NCBI GenBank assembly: GCA_024195585.1
Contig: SWBL01000034.1
Location: 124,001-188,000 of the forward strand
Source: Aureobasidium sp. EXF-3400
Taxonomy: Eukaryota > Ascomycota > Dothideomycetes > Dothideales > Saccotheciaceae
Reading direction: 5' to 3'
Length of the DNA: 64,000 bases
The translations under genes were made by a program, and so were the position numbers. Shown here one piece after another: positions 43,065 through 54,738 of this stretch. The first letter of the stretch is position 1. Every line of letters starts with the position of its first letter. A model generated the notes under the pieces. The model was not told where the DNA came from. It made no database searches and worked only from the letters and a program-made list of their open reading frames with translations.

Positions 43065-46000
43065 ATGGTCCTCTGTCGCGTACGACTGAACTGCCTGGAC
43101 CATTACCAAGCCTATCCCGGACCTCTCGATCCTCCACTATGGGGTGACCCCTCCTTGCTGTCGCAAAGAAATCTCCCTCAAGTTCCTGTGATTCGCGTAT
43201 TCGGCGCAACAGAGACTGGCCAGAAAATCTGCCTCCACATCCACGGCGCATTCCCTTATCTCTACATCGAATACACCGGTCCCATTGATCGCGCCTCTGT
43301 TGACGAGTACATCGCAACCCTTCGAGTATCGATTGATCATGCCTTGGCAGTATCATATCGAAGAAACACCGCAGACGCCAAAGCTGTCTTTGTTGCCCAT
43401 ATCAGCCTTGTCAAAGGTGTTCCCATCTTTGGCTACCATGTCGGCTACAAATACTTTCTGAAGGTCTACCTTCTGAATCCATCCAATATGACTCGTCTTT
43501 CCGATCTGCTTCACCAAGGCGCCATCTTGAAGAAACCTTTCCAGCCATACGAGAGCCACATGCAGTTTCTTGCCCAGTGGATGTGCGATTTCAACCTGTA
43601 CGGCTGCAACTATATCGACACTGACAATCCCTTCTTTCGTGATCCAGTCCCTGACGTTCACGAGCTCGCCAACCCTCACCACGAATGGCATGACAGATCT
43701 ATTCCTGACTCACAGCGTCTGAATGTGGATCAGTTCCAACGCCAGAGTCATTGTAGTGTCGAGATCGACATTCGTGTACAAGACATCTTGAACAGACACG
43801 AAGTCAAGGACAGATCATTGCACCATGACTTTGTCGAGCGACTCAACCATCTGGCACCAGAAGAAAAATACGTACAGTCTATGGCTGGCTTGTGGAGGGA
43901 CGAGACAATCAGACGGAAGAAGCGCATGGGTATCACAGATCCTGGCAGCAGTCCTTTCCCTCCAGAAGTCCTCGTCTCCATGTCGCATGATCCGCGCAAT
44001 ACTGAAAATGGTGGCTGGATACACGAGGAAGAGTTTCGCAAACTTGTCGAAGAGCTTGCCAAAGACGAACGAGAGAGGATGGGTGGAAATGCTCCCTCAT
44101 TTGACACCTTTGTCAAGCCGTGCGAAGAAGGGTTCCCTGTACAAACTACTCTTGAGAGTGTAGAAGAGCTCTTTCATGAAAAGTGGCAGTTCGCTTCCGC
44201 AGATGCACCTCAACACCTCACGCAAAGACTTGCTCACGATGGCCTCGATCCTGGAGAGGCTCTTGTCGACGAATTCAGTATTCTCCAACTGATGGCAGAT
44301 GAGCAGTCGTATGAGTCTGATGAAGAAATCGCTCGCGAGATCGCGTTGACTCAAGCGAAACAAAACAACCGGAATGTTGCTCCGGACGTCGGAGCTGACG
44401 ATGAGACTCGACCTAATGGCGACGATTATGCTCAACAGTTTCTTGACCCTTTGGACTCCGTGTCCACTGCATCGCTTCTTCCAACCTCTGGGCCCACAAC
44501 AGACGAGCAACCGCCTGTTCCTATACCAATAGCTCCGATCATTGAAGCTCAAGCTGGCAAGAAGCGTCACCTGACCGATGGAGAGGCAGCTGTCAAACGC
44601 CGAAAAGTAGTTGGTTTCACAGAGAACGCTCAAGCTCGGCCTGGTGAGACTGTTAATTTGAGACGCAAGAACTTCAAGGTCAAAGATTGTGTATTCACTT
44701 CTCAACTCATGGCAGGCGTCGAGGCTGATGAAGGAAGTGATTTGCTCAATGATCTTCCTCCTGCTTCTACACAATTGCCGAATAGTCAAGACAATAGCAA
44801 AAGGAGAATCTCACAGACTTATCCAGTTGTGAAAAATCCACATGACACTGACTCTGTGCTGCGTCTCAGTCAAAGAGACGACGTGCCCGGGCAGAGCAAT
44901 ACCACGACACCTGCGAAATCGAGTCAGCTCAGGCAATGTAACCTCTCATCCCCGTCTGTCAGCAAATCAAGGTATACCGCACACGCTACCCCTTCAATGC
45001 AGACCGTTGTGTCTCCTACTGCGAGGAAGCTAGCAAGTAACTATTGCAAGATCTTCGATGATGGCGTTAATGGCGTTGTCATCTTTGCTCAAGCACCGCC
45101 AAGACGAGTGGACGTCTCAACCACAATGATAGATCACGGAGCTCCGCCAGTAATCTATCAAGACGCATATTATAGTGATGAGTTTGACGTGCCTGAGCGG
45201 TCGAGAGAGTATGCTGGCCAAGAGTTCAAGCTTGAGAGCAACACTGTTCCATTCCTGCCCGACTTTGATCCTACTGGCGAGTCAGATGCATCACGAGGAG
45301 CCAAAGTTCCAATCATCCTCGACAAAGTTAAAGAAGAGCTTGAACATCAAGCCCGACGGCAAGACTGTTTCCTCAAGCGCTGGGAGATAGAAGCTCGTCC
45401 TCCGTCGTTCTCGGAGGTACAGAATTGGCTGCGTGCTAAGTGTCCGACTGTCGAGGACGCTCCAGATGAGGACGACGGCGAGATTGATCATCCTCCATCT
45501 CAGCAAGACTTGTTAAAGCGAAGCAAACAAATGCTTTCGCAGATTGAAGGCCCGACCCAAAGGAACAAACATGGCTTCAAGTTTTCCCAAAAGAAGAAAT
45601 CGACAAGCGTGCAGCACGAGGTTCAATACATGTCTGTCATGAGTCTTGAAGTCCATGTCAATTCTCGAAGTGATCTGGCTCCTGACCCTGAGCATGATGA
45701 AATCTCGTGTATCATTTGGTCGTTGAAAGCAGACGATACTGATCTTGTTGGAAATGCCGGACATGACGACAAATATGTTGGAGTAATCGTGTTGTCCACC
45801 GAAGGAGATCTGGCTGAACGTATGCGAAAGTCAATCGGCGTGGATGTCGAGGAAGAAGACAATGAGTTGGACGTGTTGAATCGACTGGTAGACATCGTCC
45901 GCGAATATGATCCGGATATTCTCACTGGTTACGAGGTACACAACTCATCATGGGGTTACCTGATTGAACGTGCACGTCTACAATACGAGTTCAATCTGTG

Positions 46001-48185
46001 TGAAGAGCTCTCTCGTGTCAAGTCTCAATCCCATGGTCGCTTTGGCAAAGATGTAGACAAGTGGGGTTTTGAGCATACATCGACAATTCGCATCACCGGC
46101 AGACACATGATCAACATCTGGCGTGCTATGAGAAGCGAACTCAACTTGCTGCAATATACCATGGAAAATGTTGTGTTCCACCTTCTTCACAAGCGTATTC
46201 CCCACTACTCATTTGCGGACTTGACAAGATGGTACAAGAGCTCCAAGCCTCGAGACTTGGCCAAAGCATTGGACTATTTCATCACTCGTGTCCAACTCGA
46301 CCTCGAAATTCTTGACGCAAATGAACTCGTGCCTCGTACTTCTGAACAAGCACGACTACTTGGTGTCGACTTCTTCAGTGTCTTTAGTCGAGGTTCACAG
46401 TTCAAAGTCGAGTCACTCATGTTTCGAATCGCCAAACCAGAATCTTTAGTCCTTGTTTCTCCTAGCCGAAAGCAAGTTGGTCAGCAAAATGCTCTTGAGT
46501 GTTTGCCGCTCGTCATGGAACCTCAAAGTGCTTTCTACAACAGTCCCCTGCTTGTACTCGATTTTCAGAGTTTGTATCCGAGTGTGATGATTGCATACAA
46601 TTATTGCTACTCCACTTGCCTTGGTCGCATCACTCCATGGCGAGGACAGAACAAGATGGGCTTTACGGACTTCAAGCGCGATCCTGGTCTGCTTGATCTT
46701 GTCAAAGACAAGCTGAATATTTCTCCGAACGGCATGATGTATGTCAAACCTGAAATGCGCAAATCATTACTTGCCAAAATGTTAGGCGAGATCTTGGAGA
46801 CCAGAGTCATGGTCAAGTCAGGCATGAAAGTGGACAAAGATGACAAGACACTACAACAACTTCTCAACAACAGACAACTTGCCCTGAAGTTGATTGCCAA
46901 CGTCACCTACGGCTACACATCCGCGTCCTTCTCTGGTCGTATGCCATGTTCAGAGATTGCTGACTCCATTGTCCAAACTGGCAGAGAAACGCTCGAGAAA
47001 GCCATTGCACTCATTCACTCGGTCTCAAAATGGGGTGCTGAAGTCGTGTATGGCGATACAGACTCACTGTTTGTCTATCTCAAAGGCCGCAGCCGAGAAG
47101 AAGCCTTTGTCATCGGCGACGAAATCGCAAAAGCAGTGACAGACATGAACCCTCGACCCATCAAGTTGAAATTCGAGAAGGTCTACCATCCTTGTGTGTT
47201 ACTGGCCAAGAAACGCTACGTTGGATTCAAATACGAACACCCTTCCCAAACTGAACCAGACTTTGATGCCAAAGGCATAGAGACCGTTCGTAGAGATGGT
47301 ACTCCCGCCGAGCAAAAGATTGAAGAGAAAGCACTCAAACTGCTGTTTCGTACTTCTGATCTTTCTCAAGTGAAAGCATACTTCCAATCTCAATGCCACA
47401 AAATCATGACTGGCAAATTCAGTATACAAGATTTCTGCTTTGCGAGAGAGGTCAAATTGGGCACGTATTCAGACAAAGGACCTGCTCCTCCTGGTGCACT
47501 CATAGCTACTAAACGCATGCTCAAAGATTCCCGTCAGGAACCTCAGTATGGAGAACGAGTGCCTTATGTAGTTGTCGCGGGTGGACCTGGTGCACGCCTC
47601 TTCGAACGCTGTGTAGAGCCAGAACGCCTACTCTTCGACGAACAGGCCGAACTGGACGCTGAATACTACATCAGCAAGAACCTAATCCCACCACTCGAAC
47701 GCATCTTCAATCTCGTAGGCGCAAATGTTCGCGCCTGGTACGACGAAATGCCCAAAGTACAACGAGTGCGCAACATCGGCGGCGCAAACACCAACAAAGG
47801 CCACATGCACAAAACCATGGAATCATACATGAGCATCTCCACCTGCGTAGTCTGTAGAGTCAAACTCTCCGCTCCAGCACCAGGGACAATAATCCTTCCC
47901 TTGTGCGCCAAATGTGCAGCCACACCATCACTGACTCTTCTTGCCTTGCGCAACAAACTCGGTGCCGCCCAAACCAAAAAGACGGATTTGGATGCTGTGT
48001 GCAGGAGTTGTGCGGACATACCCAATGGCGATCAAGTCAAGTGCGACAGTAGAGATTGTCCTGTTTTCTACAGTAGGGTCAAAGCTACTGCAAAGTTGGG
48101 AGTGGAGCAGGAGAGATTGGAGGGGGTCGTTTCAGCGATTGAGAAATTGGAGGAAAGGAAGTTGAGGGACATGTTTGAGTGGTAG
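43065..48185 (+). CDS. REV3: DNA polymerase zeta catalytic subunit Rev3
   Basis: One uninterrupted frame of 1706 residues encoding a B-family DNA polymerase, the translesion polymerase that extends past damaged bases. The N-terminal domain starts MVLCRVRLNCLDHYQAY and IPVIRVFGATETGQKICLH-like text (actual PVIRVFGATETGQKICLHIH). A long, poorly conserved middle region follows. The polymerase core shows motif A DFQSLYPSVMIAYN near residue 1166, motif B (LKLIANVTYGYTSASFSGRM) near 1275 and motif C VYGDTDSLFVYL near 1328. The C-terminus has two Cys clusters, CVVCRV...CAKCA near 1593-1615 (CysA, zinc) and CRSC...CDSRDCP near 1645-1665 (CysB, the Fe-S cluster binding the accessory subunits). An exonuclease-like domain is present without obvious proofreading motifs, as known for zeta. 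Confidence 0.96.
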   Translation: MVLCRVRLNCLDHYQAYPGPLDPPLWGDPSLLSQRNLPQVPVIRVFGATETGQKICLHIHGAFPYLYIEYTGPIDRASVDEYIATLRVSIDHALAVSYRRNTADAKAVFVAHISLVKGVPIFGYHVGYKYFLKVYLLNPSNMTRLSDLLHQGAILKKPFQPYESHMQFLAQWMCDFNLYGCNYIDTDNPFFRDPVPDVHELANPHHEWHDRSIPDSQRLNVDQFQRQSHCSVEIDIRVQDILNRHEVKDRSLHHDFVERLNHLAPEEKYVQSMAGLWRDETIRRKKRMGITDPGSSPFPPEVLVSMSHDPRNTENGGWIHEEEFRKLVEELAKDERERMGGNAPSFDTFVKPCEEGFPVQTTLESVEELFHEKWQFASADAPQHLTQRLAHDGLDPGEALVDEFSILQLMADEQSYESDEEIAREIALTQAKQNNRNVAPDVGADDETRPNGDDYAQQFLDPLDSVSTASLLPTSGPTTDEQPPVPIPIAPIIEAQAGKKRHLTDGEAAVKRRKVVGFTENAQARPGETVNLRRKNFKVKDCVFTSQLMAGVEADEGSDLLNDLPPASTQLPNSQDNSKRRISQTYPVVKNPHDTDSVLRLSQRDDVPGQSNTTTPAKSSQLRQCNLSSPSVSKSRYTAHATPSMQTVVSPTARKLASNYCKIFDDGVNGVVIFAQAPPRRVDVSTTMIDHGAPPVIYQDAYYSDEFDVPERSREYAGQEFKLESNTVPFLPDFDPTGESDASRGAKVPIILDKVKEELEHQARRQDCFLKRWEIEARPPSFSEVQNWLRAKCPTVEDAPDEDDGEIDHPPSQQDLLKRSKQMLSQIEGPTQRNKHGFKFSQKKKSTSVQHEVQYMSVMSLEVHVNSRSDLAPDPEHDEISCIIWSLKADDTDLVGNAGHDDKYVGVIVLSTEGDLAERMRKSIGVDVEEEDNELDVLNRLVDIVREYDPDILTGYEVHNSSWGYLIERARLQYEFNLCEELSRVKSQSHGRFGKDVDKWGFEHTSTIRITGRHMINIWRAMRSELNLLQYTMENVVFHLLHKRIPHYSFADLTRWYKSSKPRDLAKALDYFITRVQLDLEILDANELVPRTSEQARLLGVDFFSVFSRGSQFKVESLMFRIAKPESLVLVSPSRKQVGQQNALECLPLVMEPQSAFYNSPLLVLDFQSLYPSVMIAYNYCYSTCLGRITPWRGQNKMGFTDFKRDPGLLDLVKDKLNISPNGMMYVKPEMRKSLLAKMLGEILETRVMVKSGMKVDKDDKTLQQLLNNRQLALKLIANVTYGYTSASFSGRMPCSEIADSIVQTGRETLEKAIALIHSVSKWGAEVVYGDTDSLFVYLKGRSREEAFVIGDEIAKAVTDMNPRPIKLKFEKVYHPCVLLAKKRYVGFKYEHPSQTEPDFDAKGIETVRRDGTPAEQKIEEKALKLLFRTSDLSQVKAYFQSQCHKIMTGKFSIQDFCFAREVKLGTYSDKGPAPPGALIATKRMLKDSRQEPQYGERVPYVVVAGGPGARLFERCVEPERLLFDEQAELDAEYYISKNLIPPLERIFNLVGANVRAWYDEMPKVQRVRNIGGANTNKGHMHKTMESYMSISTCVVCRVKLSAPAPGTIILPLCAKCAATPSLTLLALRNKLGAAQTKKTDLDAVCRSCADIPNGDQVKCDSRDCPVFYSRVKATAKLGVEQERLEGVVSAIEKLEERKLRDMFEW

Positions 48186-49290
48186 TTTGGTTGCAAACTA
48201 GCTATATAGCACTCCGAAACGCAAGCTCTCTCCATTTGCAATCGCACCCGAGTAGGCGACAACAGCCAACCAAAGTCCTATTAGATGCAAGGCACACGAA
48301 TAGTGCGAGCCCCCCATTCATCAGTCACAATTATTGCCATAGTTCGGCCATGTTCTTCTAGATTGTGTTTGTCAATCTCACATCCGATCCCCGAATCCGA
48401 ATCCAAAAAATGGGTTCTCCATGATTGCCTTTCGCCGGTTTTCTTGAGTGAGTTGGTGACCTTTTGCCGTAGAGAGGTTTTGGCTTATCTTGACTTCCAG
48501 GGATGAAACGAATACTCCAGAACTTTACGCAGAATGGCCCATTCTCCCGTTCTCTCTGAATGTCGCCACGATCTCCCATTGATCAAAACAATCGCCAATG
48601 GTTTCGCGACTTATGAAATTTGTGGGTGGTTGAGAGGGATGTTGCTACCAATCAGAACGTGCATGAGAACAACAACCAAGGAACAAACGGCTTGTTGCTT
48701 TGCACCCAAGGTCTGGGTGAGCCAAGAACTGCTCATTTGGCAATATGTCTTGCACCATTGGCACATTCTGCTGAGAGACTGAGGGCTTGAGACATCTGCA
48801 AGTTGTGGTGGCGCATTGTCCAAACAAGCAATCAGATGCTGGCATTACAACCCTTTTTTTTTTATGGCTCGCGAGTTACAGCGGAGGTCATGAGATGGAC
48901 GACGCCCAACTCACTAGCACCACCGTTGAAACTCACGTTGATCAGTCCTTGAGCTCTGAGATCCTCTGCCACTGAGCGTTTTTCGCCCTGAGTAGTCATG
49001 TCATGTGCCTGCGCATGGCTTGTTTTGTCGCAATCCTGGGCTTTGAGAGTATGAGAGTTGCAAGATGGCTGGCTGCATGCATGACCTTTTGGCAATTACG
49101 TGCGATGGAGGATATGAATTGCAGACGGAGTTGGGGATTCCGCCCTTTCAACTGCCAAAAACATGCATGTGCGTTGCGGCGCACCAGGACCTATCGCTTT
49201 GATGCGATGTCTCAATCTCCGCAACCTGCACTCTAAGAATCCATGACACAACAAACAGCCCCCAAACAATTCCTCCTCAATGGGGGAAAT
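48186..49290. other. Intergenic, between convergent genes
   Basis: About 1.1 kb downstream of REV3. Contains an A/T run near 48854 and only short open frames on both strands; no element recognised. Confidence 0.5.
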
Positions 49291-49790
49291 CTAGCTCGAT
49301 GGTCTATCTGGCGTGATTCCCGGACCTGGGTGAAGCAGTTGCTCCTCCTCCTTTACATCTCTCCCATCCACGCCCCTCCACTTTTCCTCTAGCTGGTCGA
49401 TTGCCTCTGCACTCATGTTTCCCGCAAAAGCCCTCAAAACAGCACGTATCTCTTGCGGAGACAGTTGCTTGTAATCGATTACTTGCATCGCAGAGTTGAA
49501 ACTGCGGTATACACCGTCACTGCCTAGATGCAGAAATCCGTTTCGCGAAGGAGAGGTGCGCAGCTCACGGGAGATGCGTGAAGCTTCTGCTATGTGAGGA
49601 GCGGGCTGGGATTAGTGAGTATACTTGTACAGCGAGTGACAGTGCGGAAAACGCGCTTACCGTGCACGAAGACATGGCTTGTTGATGATCTTTGCTGGCT
49701 CAGGACGGATATCGTTCGATGGCTGATGATGCGAGACAAGAATGAAAGAGTCTCCGACGCCTTGAGGGAATGAGAATGATCAAGTGGCAT
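49291..49790 (-). CDS. Small hypothetical protein, 142 residues
   Basis: Two exons, 49790-49661 and 49589-49291, joined by a 71-bp intron (GTAAGC donor, CACATAG acceptor) with correct phase. The N-terminus MPLDHSHSLKASETLSFLSR with IISHRTISVLSQQRS is rich in Ser, Arg and His and low in acidic residues, which could be a mitochondrial presequence. The C-terminal half (MQVIDYKQLSPQEIRAVLRA, then FAGNMSAEAIDQLEEKW) looks like a small helical domain. I do not recognise the family. The coherent splice signals and reading across the intron support a real gene. Confidence 0.55.
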
Positions 49791-51441
49791 GACGGAGCTG
49801 AGGGGTCAAGGCAATATATAGTCGGCGCATTCCGCCCGAGCGAATGTTCGAATGGCGCTATGTCCATTTACGGTGAACAGATCTGCTTGGTGATCGGAGA
49901 GACTTATCTAGATGTGATTGCCCAAAGATGCTGATAGTTCAAATCTAGTGAAACGCTCCACATCATGTAGCAACCGAGGCCTTCCAGGACCATGTGGTAA
50001 CATCATATACGCCACCTTCAACAAGGTATCAAGGGAGAATGAGGCTGGGTAATGGAACTCGGATACGACAATCAACTTGTTTATCTCAACGGCTATAAGA
50101 ATGCTGCGAACCCAAAATTGTGAACAAAGACTACTTAGTCTTGATCGAGGGTGAGGATCCCAAGATGCATATGAAAGTCAGTGCAATATTGGCATTTGCT
50201 AGCTAATCCAGTATAAAGCAAAATCCTCTGCTACACTATGCTTCATGAGTGATGACATGTCTTCCGACGGGGGTGTCAAGCCTGGGAAGCGAAGGCTACT
50301 TCGCTCGATGACAATGAAACAGGCCTGTTTTTCTCCTTCCGATGCCCGCTGATTTATTAGATGCAGATACCTCCTTCACCAGGAAGAATCGCGTCCTGGT
50401 AAGCGCATTCGCGACAGCCTAAGAACACACAAGAGCCGGAGAAAACACAAGGCTGGCCCAGGCAGTAGAGATCTGTCGTGCCTCACTACTATAGAGATTG
50501 GGGGATCTCGGTCCGAAGGATTGATCTATCCGACATGGGGCCCGAACTCCTTGAACTGCCGAGCTAAGCCTCGCCGAGTCTCGGGCTCCAAGTCCGACCA
50601 ACCTCCAATCATCCCATACCTGTTGTCGATGCTCCATGTGATCATAGTATGAAACTTATACTAAACTCACTTTCCAGTTTTTGTGGTGAGTCTTATATCC
50701 TGATCTACAGCTCGTTGTTCAAATACCCATCATCTGTAGGCATCTATCCGTAACCCTGCATCGCCTGTCCATGTTTGCTGTCTTCGTTGGTCAAATCAGT
50801 CGGTTGATTGAACTCACTGATCCGATACCCTTGAGACTGCTCACTCCTCATCGACACAGCAACAAGACAACAAGACAAGACTAACCAAAACCCTTCGCTA
50901 TTGAATCTCTCTCCCCTTCCCTCCCCTGCCTGCCCCCTCGCTAAGGCTATGACAAGAAACTAGTTATCCAGGGATCGAGACCTCCAAGACTGTGACCAAA
51001 CACAAATGCTTTAGAACCCCATGAACTGATTATAGGTACTGTTCATAGCTACATAATCAAGCGTTTGCCATCTAGTCGTGTGCCTGGCTTCTGACCAGCC
51101 ATCCCATCCCTGAAGCTCTGTTGCACTATCATCCGCTACGCAGATCGCATTGAGATGAGGCCAGACCGTATCGGACGCGACAGATGCATTCAAACTATAC
51201 AACTCCTTGACACAAAGCGATAACAAAAAAAAAAGAAAAACGGGGGGTATCTCTATTTCTGTGTTTTGGAACCTATGTATAAAAGAATGCCTTTGTCCTA
51301 TCCTCCCCAAAAAACGCCTTCATCCTGTATTCTTCAAAAATTCTCCAAAAACTCCCCGTTGCTCGATGCTATGCATGATAAACAACCCATACGCCCTTAG
51401 CCCTGCCTTTCCGATCTCATCCCTTCAAACTAGCCCAAACC
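49791..51441. other. Intergenic, 1.65 kb
   Basis: No supported gene. Contains a G/C-rich quasi-palindromic stretch near 50490-50590 (CCGACATGGGGCCCGAACTC, later GCCGAGTCTCGGGCTCC), a short CAACAAGACAACAAGACAAG run near 50870 and a poly-A/G run at 51227-51246. The G/C-rich piece may be a small mobile-element relic, not demonstrable here. Confidence 0.4.
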
Positions 51442-54349
51442 TCATTTCATAGGCAAGTCTCTAAACACCCTTTTAAAGATATCCTTACTCTTGTACAAAT
51501 TCGTCAACCTCAAACGCTCGTTATCCAAGTGCGCAGAATCTGACGCTTGACCACAAGGGAAATGTGCAGCTGGAGCTCCGAATTCTTTCTCCAGGAATCT
51601 GATGGCGGGGATGGATCCTCCTTCTCTGATGTAAAGAGGTTTGGTTCGCGGTTTCTTGGCAGACAGTTGTGGGAGAGGTAGAGAGATGGCGTCGTTGGTG
51701 ACGTCTGATAGTGCAGATGTGTTGTTTGGCCCGCCATTGGCGAGTACGGAAGATGTGGTAGGAGATGGCTTTGAGGTGTGCGTGTTTTGCACTTCTTCCT
51801 TCTTGGGGATCGTGACTTTGAGTGCGTTTTCCTTGCTGACGGCGAGAGAAGACTTTCTACGGTGTTGAGGAACTTCGGGGATGGGGCCCCACACATCCAT
51901 GATTGCCTTGTCGAGAGTTTGGAAGATCTGATTGTTGAAGTCGCCGAGCCAGGGTTCGGCTTGGTGATCGATGGTGACGGTCATGTGGTTGTGTGATCCT
52001 AACTTATTGAATTCTGATTGCAAGTATTTGATCAGTGCTTCTCCAACCGTATCTGCTTCTTGGTTTGGCACCAAACGAAGTGACAGAGCTGCTTTTGCGA
52101 GCCTGGGGATGATGGTTGCATTTGCAGGACCAGATGTTTGGAAGCGGTGAACCGTCAACGAAGCCTCTCGCCAACGGCGCATGAGAGAAAGCGCAAGATC
52201 TCGAGGGTCACCAAGATCTGGGTTCCTAGCTACAAGAGCTTGAGTGATGTCCTCGTAAAGAATTTCCTCCTCCTTGCTCAACTCAGGAATAGGGTCGTAG
52301 AAACTTGGGATCTTGACTTTGCCGTGAGTGCCTGTGAGTGTAGATAGCAACATGACAAGGTCCTTCAGTGGCTCGTCAAGTTGCGAACTTCCGTCAACAC
52401 CACTGTGCAAATCAGGATGATCACTTTCAACTTGCACGGTAGCGTGAATAACGCCACGAAGACCATAGGTGACGCAAGGTATCGAGTCGTCCAGCCAATA
52501 ACTGTTAGCAAGCAGGATCCAGTCGACATCTCCAATGATCTGTTTGTGCTGCTTAACAGCATTTGCAAATCCACGCGAACCGCTTTCTTCTTCACCTTCA
52601 ATCAAGAAGATGACATCTGAGCCAAGGGCTTGTTCTGACATGAGTTCGGCACAGGCAAAAATGGCAGCCATGATAGGACCCTTGTTATCCGAGGTGCCTC
52701 TTCCGTACAGATAACCGTCGACTCCTTCCATGACGAAGGGGTCAGTGATCCATTTGCCTTGCTCGTTGTCGGCAGCAACGACATCGTAATGACCGTAGAA
52801 CAAGACCTTCTTTCTGGTTGCCGCAGTGGATGGGTTGCCCCTAAAGCGAGCGAGAATGATGGGGTTGGATCCATCTTCGGTGGGCAGCATTTCAGTGGCA
52901 GCACCGAAGCCCTTGAAGACGGAACGAAGATATGAAGCACCACGACGACAATCGCCCTTGTACTTGGGGTCAGAAGAGACGGTGCGGTAGGCGATGAAGC
53001 GTTTGAGATGGTCAAGCATCTGTTCATCAGTTGTTCTCTTGACAGCAGTAGGAGACATGATGCAGTCGCTGACATCCCAAACAGCGACGGTGTCATCGTT
53101 GGCTCCAGTCACATACAAAGGCTTGCCCTTGTGGTATGTAAAGGCCGAAGTCAAAATCTGACCTTCGTGGGCGCGGAGTCTGCTGGCGCATTGATACTGG
53201 CGGTCGAATTTCTGCTGCATGTTAGAGTCATGTCAGTTGATTTCTTGGGTGCTCACTTACTCTGACGTAACCGGTAACGGCAGCGGAAAACATATAGCCA
53301 CCGCCAATACAGATTGACAAGACGTCATCTCTATGCGCCTTCAAGCTTCGAACGAGCTGTCTCGTCTCCAAGTCCCAGACATTGACCTCACCACCAGTGC
53401 GGCCAGAGTAGAGGAATGTGGCGTCAATGGCAAGAGACAAGATGGACTGGCCTTCTTCTCTGCCATCGTCCAGTGTGTAGAGCAAATCAATAGCGCCACC
53501 ACGATTCGCATCCATGGTCCACAGATTGATAACACCATCTCCACCAGCAGAGATCAAGACCTGATCACCGGGAACATCAGGCACAACACCCTTGGCCAAC
53601 ATCATGCAATAAACATAACCATAATGCGCAAAGTGCTTGATGTTATCCTGATCAATCTCCAGAACGTCACCTCCAGCAGCATGCCTTGCAGGAAGACCTT
53701 GATCTGCCGGTCGAGGAGTCCTAACACCGCCTGGTCCTCGTGAGTCGAAGAAAGGATCCTCCCTCAGAGACGGATGATCGTTCAGCTTTGGCTTTGGTCT
53801 ATGGTCCTTCTCTTTCAAGTCGTACCACTGGATACTGGTGTTTTGGGCGCCGAGGTAGACGGTGCGTAGCAGAGACGAGTAGGCGACGCAAAAGACATCG
53901 CCGGTATCGTAGCGCGAGTACAGCGAGTAGACGTGTTGGTATGTGTTCAGGTCCCAGACGTTTGTGATGCGGTCGGCAGCGGTGGAAAAGAGCAGCTTCT
54001 CTTCTGGGCAGATGCAGAGGTCGAGGACGCTGCTCTTGTGTGCTTCGAGCAGGGCGATGCGGTCATAGGTATCGAGCGAGTAGACGAGGATCTCGCCACG
54101 TTGGGTGCCAGCAAAGATGGCGTCGTCTGAGAGGGCAAGAGCAAGGACCGAGGCATCATGGCGTAGTCGGTGGGACAGGGTGGGTAGATTGTGCTGTTGT
54201 TGCTGTAGCTGTGTCTCCAAGTCTTGGTTGTAGCTGCCTCTAGAGCCGGGAAGCGACGGTCGTTGCGGAAGGAGCTGTTCGTCTGTCTCTGAGCCTGCGT
54301 TTGGTGAATCCACCGTCAGCGACAACCGTAATCGAGACCGCGACGACAT
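51442..54349 (-). CDS. DUG2: WD40-M20 peptidase, glutathione-degradation subunit Dug2
   Basis: Exons 54349-53261 and 53214-51442 (46-bp intron, GTAAGT donor) give 953 residues. The N-terminal ~410 residues form WD40 repeats (HDASVLALALSDDAIFAGTQ, HKSSVLDLCICPEEKLLFST, VFCVAYSSLLRTVYLGAQ, GDQVLISAGGDGVINLWTM, ILSLAIDATFLYSGRTGGEV, HRDDVLSICIGGGYMFSA, HEGQILTSAFTYHKGKPLYV). The rest is an M20 metallopeptidase: LFYGHYDVVAADNEQ near 502-516 (metal His and Asp), YGRGTSDNKGPIMAA (bridging Asp) and LIEGEEESGSRG (Glu pair). Yeast Dug2 with Dug3 forms the GSH-hydrolysing complex; the WD40 plus M20 fusion is diagnostic. The acceptor at 53215 could also lie 3 bp on, a one-residue difference. Confidence 0.92.
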
Positions 54350-54738
54350 GGTGTATTGTGCTTCACGTAGAGATGGATATTTGGAGCGGCGCTTATCGCT
54401 GCTGCTCACAATCTCCAGAGCAATCAATCTCCAGTCGCGTGCTGCTTCTTTGGCCAGCGAATGCTCGACTCACCACTTGCAACATCATTTCCTGACGATG
54501 CCAATTCGAATACTGGCCATGCTCCACCACAATTCATCTTGCGATCCTTGTTTCACGTACTGTAGCTACTCCAAAAGTGTATTATTGCCCTTGCTATAAC
54601 TTTTTGACTCGCTCCGACCCTGACAGCTTGCACGTCATCCCCGCAAATCTTTGCGACATCGGCACCTGAGTAGCCCTCAGAACAAGATCAAACATCTTAT
54701 TCAAAACACCCAACTCTCATACAGTCACACTCTTGCGT
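54350..54738. other. Intergenic spacer
   Basis: About 390 bp between tandem minus-strand genes; it carries the DUG2 promoter and the 3' end of the next gene. Nothing else recognised. Confidence 0.5.

Noticed and set aside
50490..50600. Small mobile-element relic in the 1.65-kb intergenic region
   Set aside because: Quasi-palindromic G/C-rich sequence without clear terminal repeats or target duplication.
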